Source of the DNA: Onthophagus taurus
Taxonomy: Eukaryota > Arthropoda > Insecta > Coleoptera > Scarabaeidae
Length of the DNA: 64,000 nt
Reading direction: 5' to 3'
Assembly (NCBI RefSeq): GCF_036711975.1
Contig: NC_091970.1
Span: forward strand, 11,787,501-11,851,500
The translations under genes were made by a program, and so were the position numbers. The notes beneath the pieces are model-generated. The model ran no database searches. It was not told where the DNA came from and was given only the letters and a program-made list of their open reading frames with translations. Every line of letters begins with the position of its first letter. Within the stretch, counting starts at the first letter, position 1. This document shows positions 1-10,423 of the stretch, piece after piece.

Positions 1-1
1 T

Positions 2-88
2 AACATAACGGGTGCAATGAGATCCTGTCCGACGGCTGCTTTGGAAGCCCTACTCGGTCTCACACCGCTCCACTTATATACATGAGAA
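2..88 (+). pseudogene. LINE reverse transcriptase C-terminal fragment
   Basis: Frame 2 reads ITGAMRSCPTAALEALLGLT followed by PLHLY, the signature that lies just after the RT domain in RNase H-bearing non-LTR retrotransposons. The same signature recurs at about 56700 on the minus strand. It stops at a TGA (86-88). The piece is cut off by the window start and is separated from the RNase H part at 421-1415 by about 270 bp of unrelated MITE-like DNA. The two were probably one element, and the upstream RT lies outside the window. Confidence 0.7.
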
Positions 89-358
89 ATATCTCAAAAC
101 AAAAGCGATGCGGTATTATCCAAGCTATTAAATGCTGTTGTCAAAGTTATAGCTCATCGTCTAAGTTTCTGAGATAGCGGGAACTTTATGTTTCTCAATG
201 GCAGTTACGCCCCCTAGCGGTCGAATTACGAACTTCAAAATAATTTCCAGCTATTTCTCTTGGTCACTTTGCTTATAAAGATTTTTTTCCCAAACCTCTA
301 GGCCTTAACGTTCTAGAGATACTGCCGCTCCGTACGCTTAACGGGACACCCTGTATAC
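89..358. mobile_element. MITE fragment ending in CACCCTGTATAC
   Basis: A non-coding stretch separates two pieces of one LINE. It ends in GGGACACCCTGTATAC (about 343-358), the terminus seen on many short inverted-repeat elements in this window (10713, 59443, 59961, 61538). Only one terminus is recognisable, so the left boundary is a guess. Confidence 0.45.
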
Positions 359-420
359 AAAAGGAGGCAACCTTAAGTGCCTTATCACATCACTGAAAAC
401 AGTTTCTTCACTCAAATTGA

Positions 421-1415
421 TGCAGGGTAACTCAGAGGACACCTCGAGATCCTCAAGGACCCATGTCTAAATCACCTGATTGAAATTAAAACGGACCTCA
501 TACCGACGGTATAATACAATTTCAACCAACCGTATAAGGTCATATTTAGTAGCAGGGATGATTGGGCGAAGGGAGGGCCTCAACTAAAAAGAGGACCCCT
601 AGCCTGGTACACCGATGCTTCAAAGACAGTAAGATCTGGAGTAGGCATGGGCATCAGTGGACCAAATAGCCACATCAAATTGCCCCTCAAGTTCGGACTT
701 AACAATTTTCCAAGCAGAAGTTCTTGCTATAAACTTCTGCACCGCTTTGAACTTACAGAAGGGACAAAAAGGTGCATCCATAAACATTTTCACAGACAGT
801 CGGGCCGCCTTAAAGGCAATTCAGGCCTACACGTGTGACTCCGCACTGATCAGAGAATATACCAACAACCTGAGAGAACTCGTTAGGGGCAATGATGTTA
901 CCCTATGGTGGGTTCCAGGTCACAGCAACATTGAGGGCAATGAGAAGGCCGACAAGCTGGCTAAAGAGGCAGCAAATATGCCCTTCATTGGACCCCAACC
1001 TGGTTGTGGACTACAAAAAAGCCACCTAAAACAAATAATCAACAACTGGGAGGTTTCAAAGATAGCCTTACGCTGGAAAGAACTTCCAGGTCACAGACAA
1101 GCGAAGAGTATGATAACTCCGTCGCAAAACGAAACCAAAGAGGTTTTATGCCTCAGCAAAGGGGATCTAAGAACGCTCTCAGGTTACCTGACCGGCCATG
1201 CGCCCCTAAAATACCACCTCTTCCACATTGGACAAGCTGAGGATCAAACTTGTCGACTATACAAAGAAACTGTTGAATATATGCTGTGCAATTGCGTCGC
1301 CAGAAGCCGTCTAAGACACAACATTGTCGGTAAAACTCCCCTGTTACCTACCGACATAAAGGTTCATGACCTTAGGACAATATTATGGTTTATTAAGGAC
1401 CTACATTTGTCCTAA
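421..1415 (+). pseudogene. LINE ORF2 C-terminal part: RNase H and tail domain
   Basis: The reading starts near 440 and runs into the RNase H motif YTDASKT at about 609. It continues after a frameshift near 697 as FTDSRAALKAIQ, then WVPGHSNIEGNEKADKLAKEAA, the conserved RNase H core with its D, D and H/D positions. Past residue 150 of the long frame come LSGYLTGHAPLKYHLFHIG and a cysteine-containing tail (CRLY, CNC) like the terminal zinc-finger region of I/R1-type LINEs. A TAA at about 508-510 interrupts the upstream part, probably from CAA, so the copy is dead. Clade is inferred from the RNase H plus the TAA tail downstream; I-clade is most likely. Confidence 0.8.
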
Positions 1416-1513
1416 ACCTTTGGAGGGCTAAAGTTACAATAGATCTTATAGGTCGCGGTAACGAGAGGGGCCGCTCTCCTCAGCCCGGCAGCAATAATAA
1501 TAATAATAATAAT
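1416..1513 (+). repeat. LINE 3' UTR and (TAA)n tail
   Basis: A short GC-richer 3' UTR follows the RNase H ORF and ends in seven tandem AAT/TAA units (1492-1513). A TAA-repeat tail instead of poly(A) is the known 3' end of I-type LINEs, which supports the plus orientation and the clade guess for the preceding ORF. Confidence 0.7.
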
Positions 1514-1545
1514 CGATACTTTCCGTATTATCTAAGGCACTTTAA

Positions 1546-2779
1546 CGCTTTGTGTACAATCAAGTGCAGGATTACCTTGATGAGCATAAACTAATTACAG
1601 ACTATCAATCTGGTTTCCGACCAGGCCACAGTACCACATCGGCACTCATCAAGGTTACTGATGATATTAAGCGTAACTGTGACGATCGACGAATAACCTT
1701 ATAGCCTACTGGTGTCGTCTCTGTCTGCTATGGGCTTTGCCCCTGAGTGCGTTACTTGGTTTAGGTGATACCTTTCTCAACGTTCCTTTTGTGTGCGTGA
1801 CACTTCATCTTCTTCTTCTGTGTTTCAAAGTCATAGTGGTGTGCCTCAAGGAAGTGTATTGGGTCCATTACTCTTTTCAATTTTTATAAACAGTGTTACC
1901 AAATTCATTTCATGCAATTATAACATATGCGAATGATCTTCAAATCTATACATCAACAACTGTGAATGAGCTCCCGGTCTCCATGGCGCGGCTTAATGAC
2001 GATCTGTCCAGGATACTTCACTGGTGTAAATGTTTTGGCCTGAGTTTGAATATTGCTAAGACACAAGCTATAGCATTCGGTTCAAAACCTTTACTTGCAA
2101 AATTTTACTCTTTCAATGATACGCAACTGATACTTGGTGACAATGTTATACATTTCACCAATACGGTCAAAAACTTGGGGGTAGCAATGGAGTCAGCGCT
2201 GTCTTGGCGGTGTCAAATTCAGTCTGTCTGTAGGAAGGTCTATTTTTGTTTTCATTCCTTGCGTAAACTTGGTTGTTTCCTTCCCCTTGCTGTCCGTTGT
2301 AATCTTTGTTACTCATTAATACTGCCCCACATAGATTATGCTGATGCGGTGCAATTGCCCTCCGTAACAAATTGGAAAGATTGCAGAACAATTGCCTACG
2401 CTTTATTTTTGACCTGGGTAAGTACGACCATGTGACGCAATATCGAAATCACCTTCGTAGGTTGACTGTCGAAGAACGCAGATCCTTCCGTATACTGACT
2501 ACATTGTATAAAATACTTTCTTCTCGGACCCCACTATATTTGTACACGAACTTTCCATTCATGTCGTCTAGTGGTCTGCCTACTATAGCACAGTCTGATA
2601 CCTTACTCATATTTCCCATTCATCGCACCGAGAGATATCATGGATCTTTCACGGTGCAGGCTATAAAGCTTTGGAATAGTTTACCCACGGAAATACGCAA
2701 CACTCGGAGTTTTCTAACATTTAAGGTCTGCTTAAGGGATTATCTATTAACACTGCAATTATCTGAATCTAACTCTTGA
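1546..2779 (+). pseudogene. CR1/Jockey-like LINE reverse transcriptase, degenerate
   Basis: Translated pieces in several frames are in the expected order. First comes YQSGFRPGHSTTSAL near 1600. Then GFAPECVTWFR and [20 protein letters not shown] at about 1732-1890. The catalytic box follows as YANDLQIY at about 1925, with the first catalytic aspartate retained but the second changed to Asn-Asp. The thumb region YADAVQ near 2335 and a C-terminal AIKLWNSLPTEIRN at about 2662-2700 complete it. The palm motif A (FDxVDH) is missing, consistent with a deletion near 1700. Frames shift near 1920 and 2380. The long C-terminal tail with WNSLP is typical of CR1/L2-type elements. The endonuclease half is absent (5' truncation). 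Confidence 0.8.
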
Positions 2780-3090
2780 TGTCACCTGCTTCTCTTCTCT
2801 TTTTTTTCTCCTCTCTATCAACTGTACTCGTTGTGTTTCTTCTTTTTTTTTGCTTTTCCTCTGCTCTTTCTCTTCTTTTTGCTTAAATGTTGAATTATTT
2901 AATAATGCCATATTGATTATTTTTTTTTATTTTTTTACATACATTGCTGGTTGGGTCTTTTGGAAGACATCGTTCTCGGCGATAAACTGACCTTTTGTTA
3001 ACATACACTATTAATTAATTCATTTATGTACACACACATTATTTTTCTCCTGTATAAGCTATGTGGCAATAAACTTATTATTAATTATTA
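2780..3090 (+). repeat. 3' UTR and tail of the CR1-like LINE
   Basis: A pyrimidine-rich stretch (2790-2890) is followed by AT-rich sequence ending in GGCAATAAACTTATTATTAA (from about 3065) and short ATT repeats. The AATAAA plus microsatellite-like end matches a LINE 3' terminus. A similar ending occurs at the unrelated LINE at 40041-40060. Confidence 0.5.
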
Positions 3091-3398
3091 ATGGTGGTCT
3101 ATCTCGACCACCATTTTGCCAATGATTTTTACGAAATCTTTACAGTCTTTCTTTTTCTTTCTTCTTGTTTGTTTTCTCCTCTAGTTGCCCATACGTTTCC
3201 TGACGCTGTTGGTGTTGCAGTCTTCTTCTTGTTTTCGCCCTTTAGATTGTTGGAATTTTTTTGTCGAGTTTGTGAGCTAGTTTTTTTATACTGCTAGAGA
3301 ATGGTGACTATTGAAGTCTCCTATGTAAATAGTAGCAGGAAAAGTTGTACAACTTTAAGCGGTCATTCTGGTAGGAGTGGCTTGTAACGGGTGTTTTT
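3091..3398. other. Unannotated spacer
   Basis: AT- and T-rich sequence between the LINE tail and the TTAA-flanked element. A 68-codon frame here (3091-3297) is low complexity and has no recognisable family. Confidence 0.5.
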
Positions 3399-5941
3399 TT
3401 AAGGGGGGAAATTCATTTAGAACCGTCAAAAAACTCAAAATTTTTTTTTTCCATAAAAAGTTGCCTGAACATCTTAAGAATATGATAGCAAAATTTTAAA
3501 GCGAAATTCTAAGTACTTCCGTTAAAATAGCGTATTTTCCCGGTGCGCGTTTTTCGTGAAAATTATACATATAACTATGTGACTCACGCGTGATTCACGT
3601 GACTCACGCATAATCACGTGATCAAAAAAATCGATTATTTTTATAGCAATTTGTTTAAGCTCTTGATTCTATGAAGTTTTAATTTCAAATGATTTAAATT
3701 GTAGAAGTTATAAACCTTTAACAAGTACGTTATAGATAACAATCTACAAGTCTTCCCGGTTTTTATAACTCCGTATCTTTACTTCTGTGGGAATAAAACA
3801 ACATTCGTATCATTTGATAGAGTTTGTTACCGTGTTCAGTGCTTTGGCTAATGTTGTTATTTGTTGCAAATGTAAAGATACCATATAATTTGAGGTAGAT
3901 GGAATGAGAGCTTGGGTCTTGGGTTCAAGCTCGTTTTGCTTTGTCATTGTGGCCGAAGAGACATAAATTCCGGACCATTAATTCAAACTGGTTATGAAAT
4001 AAATCGTAGAATTGTTTTTGTTATGCGTCTGCTGGGCATTGGGAGGCAAGGAATAAATTTATTTTGCAATTTTATGGATATATGCGACGGTTTGAGTAAT
4101 AGTGCATACAATAATATTGTTAAACATCAGCATTCAGCCACCAAATCGGTGTTCGAATATTACAGCGGAAAAGCTGTTGAAGAAGAAAAGAAAGAAAATG
4201 AAAGGCAAGAAAGGTCAATCTTGAATTTAAAAGTATCTGGTGATGGTTCTTGGAATAAGCGCGGATTCAAATCATTATACGGCGTAACATCGGTTATTGG
4301 GTACTATTCTGGTAAAGTTATCGATGTAGCTGTAAAAAGCAGTTATTGTCAAGCCTGTACATTTTATAAAAATAAAGAAAATACAGAAGAATATATTGAC
4401 TGGTATGAAGAACATAAAGAAAATTGCATAAAAACTCACGAGGGTCTGCCGGTAAAATGGAAGTCGATGCAATTGTAGAGATGTTTTTGAGATCCGAAGA
4501 AAAGTTTGGTGTAAAATACGTCAACTATATAGGGGACGGAGATTCCAAAACGTTCAAAGCAATTTTAGAACAAAATCCATATGGCGACGATTTTCCAGTA
4601 ATTAAAAATGAATGTATTGGACATGTTGAAAAGAGGATGGGATCCCGACTACGAAACATAAAAAAAACATACAACTTTGGCGGAAAAGGAAAATTGACAG
4701 ATACTCTAATCAGAAAACTTACGACATACTACGGTCTTGCTATCCGTAGAAATATCAACAGTGCAGAGGACATGAAAAAAGCGATAATGGCTAGTTATTA
4801 CCACATGTGCTCTACAGATGAACATCCAAATCACCAACATTGTCCGTCAGGATCCGAGAGCTGGTGAAGCATCCTTGATGAAGCATCCAGTGCCATTGCA
4901 TCCAGATGTTCAGACACACATATATTCAATTTATGAAGATTTATCCAGAGAAAATTTATTAATAAGATGTTTGGGGGGCCACACTCAAAATGCCAATGAA
5001 AGTTTCAACTCTACTATTTGGCGATTGGCTCCAAAGCACCTGAATTCTGGCTTAAAAATAGTGGATATTAGTACATATATTGTGGCTAGTTTATTTAATG
5101 AAGGACACAGTAGCATATTGTAAATAATGAGTAAATTAAATCTAATTATTGGGTGGCAAGCCAACATATACGCTGAACAAATGGACGAACATCAAATTAC
5201 TCGGCCGTAACGATGTAACGAATCTGTGTTTAAAGAAGCTCGAAAAGCACAAAAAGACCAGTTGGCGATCGAAAGTGAATTTTATGAAGAAGCTGAAGGT
5301 CTGATATACGGTCCGGGTATTGCAGACTAGCCAACAAGTTATTCGTGATTGAAAAAAATTTGTTTTTACGACTTGAAACTTTAACGCGCTTTTTCTCAAA
5401 TCAATGTATTTACACCTTATAAGCACGATAACTAATAAACTACTTGACCGATTTTCATTAAATTTGTTACACATATAAATAGTAATATCACCCTCTATTT
5501 GAACCTCTAAGTATACATAAGTTATGTTAAAAAATTACTTTTTTATTAATTTATATATCAATATTTTCTTAAAAAGTTATAACATTATTTTAAAACACCT
5601 GTATTTTTTAAATGCTTAAATTTTTTAAACTTTTTTTTGGTTCACATAGAAGATATGAATGTTGGGAACAATTTAAATGCATTCGCAAGTAATTCTAACC
5701 ACTGTAGCGAATGCTAGAATGTTTGAAACGGAACCGCTCACTCCGTAACGTTTCCCTATCTGATCACTATTTGCCGTTCGCCTATAAAAGTTTTAGAATA
5801 TGTGAATACATATTTTTATAGTACAAAGCATCACTAAATAGTAGTGGGTATCAAAAAGGTTTTAAACTAATTTCAACTTCACGAAAAAATAACTTGAAAA
5901 TGCGCTTATTTTAGCTCGTCTAAATGTACTTCCCCCCTTAA
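3399..5941 (+). mobile_element. DNA transposon with G6 inverted ends and TTAA duplication
   Basis: The left end GGGGGGAAATTCATTTAGA (3403-3421) and the reverse complement of the right end GGGGGGAAGTACATTTAGA match at all but two positions. TTAA lies immediately outside both ends (3399-3402 and 5938-5941). The element proper is about 2535 bp. It encloses one broken transposase reading at 3912-5330. A perfect TTAA duplication is the known hallmark of piggyBac and Kolobok superfamilies, while the protein resembles a family usually labelled Mutator-like. Confidence 0.8.
3912..5330 (+). pseudogene. Mutator-like transposase-domain protein, broken
   Basis: Three overlapping frames give one protein. 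The first has a CxCG near its start, YEINRR, MRLLGIGRQG, then SGDGSWNKRGF and YSGKVIDVAVKSSYCQAC. The second has GSAGKMEVDAI, YIGDGDSKTFKAI, CIGHVEKRMGSRLR and LTTYYGLAIRRN. The third has CLGGHTQNANESFNSTIW. These blocks, in this order, are what I recall for the PF20700-type family found in many invertebrates. Candidate acidic residues are GDGSW and GDGDS. The reading is broken by frameshifts near 4445 and 4860 and by in-frame stops at 5121 and 5208. The final stop is TAG at 5328-5330. The extreme N-terminus is not seen. Inactive copy. Confidence 0.75.
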
Positions 5942-6024
5942 GACCGATAGAACTTTAAATTAAAAAAAGTAACACAAAAAATTAAATTTTAAACCAAAAA
6001 ATGTTCTTGTTCGAAAGATCAATA

Positions 6025-7127
6025 CACAGGAAAAAATATAGAGTAAAAATCAACTCTAAAACATGGTTCAGATCGGTCCAATATATTTAGAGTTATTTTT
6101 TTGCACTATATAGTGTAGGTGAATAGATTAAAATTTTACACTAAATAGTGAAAGATGGTGTTTATTAAATAGTGTAAAATCGTTACTCTATAACAGTGTA
6201 TTATATGTAATCTAACTAGATGTTGTCGTGACTCTAATTAGATACATTTCTAATCTAATCAGTGTAAAATTAGCACTGTAAATTATTAAAGATTCGTTCT
6301 AATTTTACTCTATTAAGTGACAAAATATCACTAAATAGTGTGTATCTTTCACTTATTAGTGTTAATTTTTAATAGGAAGTATAGAATATTTTTAGGAAGG
6401 TTTTAGGTTTGTAATAAAAATCAAAATTATAAAATATTTCTTTTTATTTTTATTTGTAATATATTGTTATATCTTAAATTTAAAAAAAAATAAATTCTTT
6501 TTATATAACCATACTTAATCCATTTTAAAGTTTCCACCAAGTCACCATAAAAACTGCATCTAATGAGTCTTCTATAAGTTTTCTGTACGTATAGTTGTAC
6601 ATACTTACCAATCTTCCGCAAGGAACTCGTACGTAAAATCTTCCGGAAGTTCCACTAATTTCACAACACGAATGTTTGGCAAACATAATTAAAATAAAAA
6701 TAATCGTTCTTTCTTTTTATATCGCGTAAATCAGGTCTCGAGACGCTGTCGAGTTCCGACTCGTTTAGTACATGACCGTTAAATTTTAGCTGTATCACAC
6801 CACATGTTAATCACGTGGTACCGACGAGTAATCCCGAGCAAAATAGTGCGATGCCTACGAAGTACCTGAAGGAAAAGTACAGTTTACACGTCTTGTGTAA
6901 AATTTAATGTTTTATATATTACATAACTTCACTAACATAAGTAAAAAAGAACACTCCTTTAGAGAACTGTAAAAACTACTCTATTAAGTGAATAATATAT
7001 GAACTCTATATTAAAATTAAATATAGTGTACATTAGAGTTATTTTTACCATGTGATATTAAAATTTTTACTCTAATTCTTTTTACCAACTACTCTAAAAT
7101 TTTTACACGACACGATTTTTTCCTGTG
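6025..7127. mobile_element. TA-flanked non-autonomous DNA transposon (CACAGGAAAAAAT ends)
   Basis: CACAGGAAAAAAT begins at 6025 and its reverse complement ATTTTTTCCTGTG ends at 7127. TA flanks both sides (6023-6024, 7128-7129), as for Tc1/mariner insertions. There is no coding capacity. The interior repeats short words related to ACTAAATAGTG and AGAGTAAAAAT in both orientations, mostly in the outer thirds. The right end sits directly at the 3' end of the mariner-like copy at 7130. Confidence 0.75.
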
Positions 7128-7129
7128 TA

Positions 7130-8150
7130 CATGGCATTTAACATTTAAAAATGATTTTGGGCATATGGGCACCGCGGCTGTTCTTGACGAAGCGCATTCT
7201 GGAAGTCCAATTTTGGGCCACTTTTTCGAGCATTGTTGGCCGTATGTCACGAATAACACGAACAATGTTGGCCTCCAAGGTGTCAATTGTTGCTGGTTTA
7301 TCAGCATAAACCAATGACTTCACGTGGCCCCACAGGAAATAATCGAGAGGTGTCAAATCGCACGACCTTGGAGGCCAATTGGCATGTCATCCATTTCTCG
7401 AAATCAACTTATCGCCACATTTTGATTTCAATAAGTCGATGGTTGCGGTCGCCGTATGGCACGTAGCGTCGTCCTGTTGACACCACATCTCGCCCAGATC
7501 AATGTCATCCATATTTTCAAACAAAGAAACATTGATCATCGACTTTCGAGCTCCGACTTTATTTTTGAAAAAATAAGGTCCAATGATGCCACCAGAGTGC
7601 AAACTCTACACCAAACGGTGCATTTTTCTCGATGTAATGGAGTCTGTAGGGTCTGTTGTGGATTGGTTTCACTCCATATGCGGCCCGTTAAGTCAAAAAT
7701 GAGTCTCATCGCTGAACACAATTTTGCGATAAAACATGGGATCAGTTTCCAACTGCTCTAGAGTCTAATCGGCGAAAGAACGACGCATATGATGGTCTCG
7801 TGGTTTAATTCCTGCACCAGGTGGATCTTAAACGGGTGTAGGCCAAGATCTTTGGGCAAAATTTTCCACGTAGTGGACGGAGAGAGCCCTAATTCCTGCG
7901 ACCGACGACGAATCGATAAATTTGAATCTTCTTTCACATTTTCGTTTACAGCGGCGATATTCTCTTCAGCACGCACATTTTTTCGACGTGTTGATGTTAT
8001 TGCATCACTTAGAGAGTATGTGGTATGAAATCTATCCACAGTTAAACGAATGGATTGCTCAGATGGACAATTATGTGCGCCATACAAATCACGAAGCGTC
8101 TATAAGTTATGCGAATTGATGACTGATTTTTAAAGTAAATCTGGATAATT
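7130..8150 (-). pseudogene. Mariner-like transposase (DD37D-type spacing), main part
   Basis: Minus-strand reading from 8120 down gives YGAHNCPSEQSIRLTV, SIRRRSQELGLSPSTTWKIL (helix-turn-helix region) and LGLHPFKIHLVQEL. Next is a degraded middle with FDLTGRIWSETNPQ and GGIIGPYFFKN. Then come WCQQDDATCHTA and, after an in-frame TGA, NWPPRSCDLTPLDYFLWG and a C-terminus ending MPKIIFKC. The second and third catalytic aspartates (QQD and CDLTP) are 37 residues apart. The first catalytic block is eroded. The N-terminal start lies at 12113 because a Penelope-like element interrupts the gene. Other frameshifts show a dead copy. Confidence 0.8.
8137..8150. repeat. 14-bp target-site duplication, left copy
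   Basis: AAATCTGGATAATT, identical to 12064-12077. It lies within the mariner-like ORF and marks the left edge of the Penelope-like insertion. Confidence 0.75.
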
Positions 8151-8308
8151 AAACTAAAATTAGAACTAACACTAGAAACTTTCGGGTTTTGCCGTGCGTC
8201 TTTTAATAAAAGGTTTGACGTTTCGGATGCCATGTTGCAACATTCTTCAGAAACTGGTTCGAAGTGACGAGATCAAAAATCGGTAACTACATATACAGGG
8301 TGTCCCGT
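8151..8308 (-). repeat. Left inverted terminal repeat (pLTR-like)
   Basis: Matches the reverse complement of 11898-12036 closely, apart from about 15 extra bases (CTTTTAATAAAAGGT region near 8200). Both copies include CGGGTTTTGCC/CGTGTTTTGCC, a GCATCCGAAACGTC block and the word ATCAAAAATCGGTAACT, and both end at CAGGGTGTC. Confidence 0.65.
8213..8254 (-). ncRNA. Hammerhead-ribozyme-like core (left repeat)
   Basis: On the minus strand the order is GTTT, CTGAAGA, a 19-nt segment containing the palindrome ATGTTGCAACAT, GAAA, CGTC, AAAC. That is the hammerhead order: stem I strand, CUGANGA box, stem II, GAAA box, minimal self-complementary stem III (ACGU), cleavage triplet GUC, stem I strand (GUUU pairs with AAAC). 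Hammerheads with very short stem III are known in Penelope-like pLTRs. The first pairs of stem II next to the core are not Watson-Crick, so this copy may be inactive. Confidence 0.5.
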
Positions 8309-8505
8309 ATCTTCCGCATCAGAGCATTATACGGTTGTAGGATACATTATTCTGAAGCGATCTTTCTAATAAAATTTTTCCGAAATGTTTATAATAACCG
8401 CAGGAGAACGGTTTTAAGATCACCAATGGCGTGTTAGTAAACTCACTCAGGCAATCGATCACACCCCCGGTCGGTCCGCCGCGCCCAGCCCAACCCAACC
8501 CAACC
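8309..8505. mobile_element. MITE fragment beginning CAGGGTGTCCCGTATC
   Basis: Starts at the inner edge of the left pLTR with the common CAGGGTGTC terminus. There is no matching right end. It trails into a C-rich tract with three CCAAC repeats at about 8486-8510. Confidence 0.35.
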
Positions 8506-9005
8506 CAGTTTATGTATAAATTTAATAATTTATTGCAAGAATGAAATTGCTTTCCAACATAAGGTTTGGTGATACGCAGGTAGAAATTAGACGAGGTTCG
8601 GTCACGAAGCGAATTTTTTTTGTTTTTAAAAAAATACGAAGTAATTGAATTGAACCATATGTTAAAGGATAATGTGATAAAACTTAAAGTAAAATCCCAA
8701 AAAAAAATTATTAAACAAATCTGAAAATATCAAAATATTTTAGAACACTGACGATTGTCTAAATAATGTTTTAACAGTTTTTTTGAAATAAAATCGATGT
8801 AGTTAACGCTTTGGTAATGAACAGTTACAACATCCAAACGAGTGATTCGAGGTCGAACTACAATAATTGACAAACAATACAATAATTGTCGTACGATGCT
8901 GACAAAGTAACGAAAAAAGATATAAATCGGTCAAAATTAAGTAATAAGTAAAAACAAAGAACTTAAATGTTTTATTCCAGAATTTAAATAAATATAAAAA
9001 AAATA
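8506..9005. other. Unannotated AT-rich stretch
   Basis: No ORF, repeat pair or terminus recognised. It lies inside the Penelope-like composite. Confidence 0.5.
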
Positions 9006-9306
9006 AAATATTGTATGCGAATCGCTATCCTAATCGAAGATATCCTAATGCAAACGCTTTTGTGCAGTTGGATTTCCGATTGAGGACGGAAGGAAGATTA
9101 ATTGCTCATCGCGGGGAAGGCAGACCACAACGCGGTGTTCGAGACCATGAACGAATTCTAGAGGAAGTTGAGGAAAATCCGACAATGAGTACGAGGAGAT
9201 TATCAACAGTTTTAGATATACCAAAAACAACGATAAATAGAGTGCTCTGCAATAATAACATACACCCCTATCATTATTCGGCTGTGGAGGAGTTACATCC
9301 AGGGGA
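9006..9306 (+). pseudogene. Inverted N-terminal fragment of DUF4817-type transposase
   Basis: Reads YANRYPNRRYPNANAF, GRPQRGVRDHERILEEVEEN and TTINRVLCNNNIHPYHYSA. It is near-identical to the N-terminal part of the minus-strand gene at 9309-10423 but in the opposite orientation. It ends about 3 bp from that gene's stop codon, making a snap-back arrangement with arms of about 300 bp. Confidence 0.8.
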
Positions 9307-9308
9307 GT

Positions 9309-10423
9309 CTACTGTTGTTCGAAATGCAACCCATTATTTGCAATGCATTTATGGGCCCGTGTCACAATGTCTTGACGAACATTCTCCAGCATTGTTGGTG
9401 TGATCAGCACCGTTGCCGCATGGAATTTGGCGATGACGTCCTCTACATCCTCCGACTCCTGCTGGTAAACTTCTTGTTTGAGGTATCCCCAAAAGAAGAA
9501 ATCCAGCGGAGTTAAATCCGGAGAACTATAATAAAACATAGAATATTAGTTAATTCGTTAAGTAAGTACGTTTTTTAATGAAACTAGTAATAAAAATTTT
9601 AATATTTACCGAGGCGGCCATCGAATCGGACCGTATTGACCAAACCATTGCCCCGGGTAGGTTTGGTTCAGCCATGCAGTTACCCGCCGGATGTCGTGGG
9701 GCGGTGCACCATCTTGCTGGAAGAAACTGGGTCGTTCGTTATCTGGCAATGCGTTTAGGAATTCTGGAAGAACATCCTGTAGGAATTATTAATATTTTGC
9801 AAATTATTACTTACATTAAGCGACGGGTTCAACTCGTAGGTAATGATGTTATTATCAATAATTCCTGCCCAAATGTAGATCTTCCAGCGCCGCTGAAAGC
9901 ATTTTACCTGGGTTACGTGCGGGTTTTGATCGGCATAATGATGTAAATTATGCCGATTAAAACAGCCTGCCCTGGTAAACATGCTTTCATCGGTCCAGAG
10001 TATCTTGGACAGAAATTCTCCGTCAGCATAATGGCGTCTTAGCAACTCGTGACAAAATTCCAGGCGCATCTCCGCATCCCCTGGATGTAACTCCTGCACA
10101 GCCGAATAATGATAGGGGTGTATGTTATTACTGCGGAGCACTCTATTTATCGTTGTTTTTGGTATATCTAAAACTGTTGATAATTTCCTCGTACTCATTG
10201 TCGGATTTTCCTCAACTTCCTCTAGAATTCGTTCATGGTCTCGAACACCGCGTTGTGGTCTGCCTTCCCCGCGATGAGCAATTAATCTTCCTTCCGTCCT
10301 CAATCGGGAATCCAACCGCACAAAAACGTTTGCATCCGGGTGTCTTCGATTTGGGTAGCGATTTGCGTACAATCTCGCCGCCCTTCGACCGCTGCACCGA
10401 GCCTCCCCAAAAACTAAATGCAT
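9309..10423 (-). CDS. DUF4817/DDE_3-type (IS630-Tc1-mariner-like) transposase with intron(s)
   Basis: Start ATG at 10421-10423 (MHLVFGEARCSGRRAARLYA), stop TAG at 9309-9311. Exon 1 (10423-9815) carries two helix-turn-helix blocks (PNRRHPDANVF; RKLSTVLDIPKTTINRVL) and the first catalytic aspartate in ILWTDESMF. Exon 2 (9776-9610) has FFQQDGAPPHD, and exon 3 (9525-9309) has SPDLTPLDFFFWGYLKQEVY. The second and third aspartates are 36 residues apart. The 84-bp intron 9526-9609 (GTAAAT..TTATAG) joins PPR to SPDLTP exactly. A second possible intron, 9777-9814, has GTAAGT and CTACAG but is only 38 bp; it may instead be a damaged coding stretch, since about ten family residues are missing there. Apart from that it has no stop, so it is probably a young copy. 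Confidence 0.75.

Noticed and set aside
3091..3297. 68-codon frame rich in Phe, Leu and Cys
   Set aside because: T-rich low-complexity DNA directly after a LINE tail, with no start context or family resemblance.
8484..8510. CCCAACCCAACCCAACCC as telomeric repeat
   Set aside because: Insect telomeres use TTAGG, and three short units are too few.
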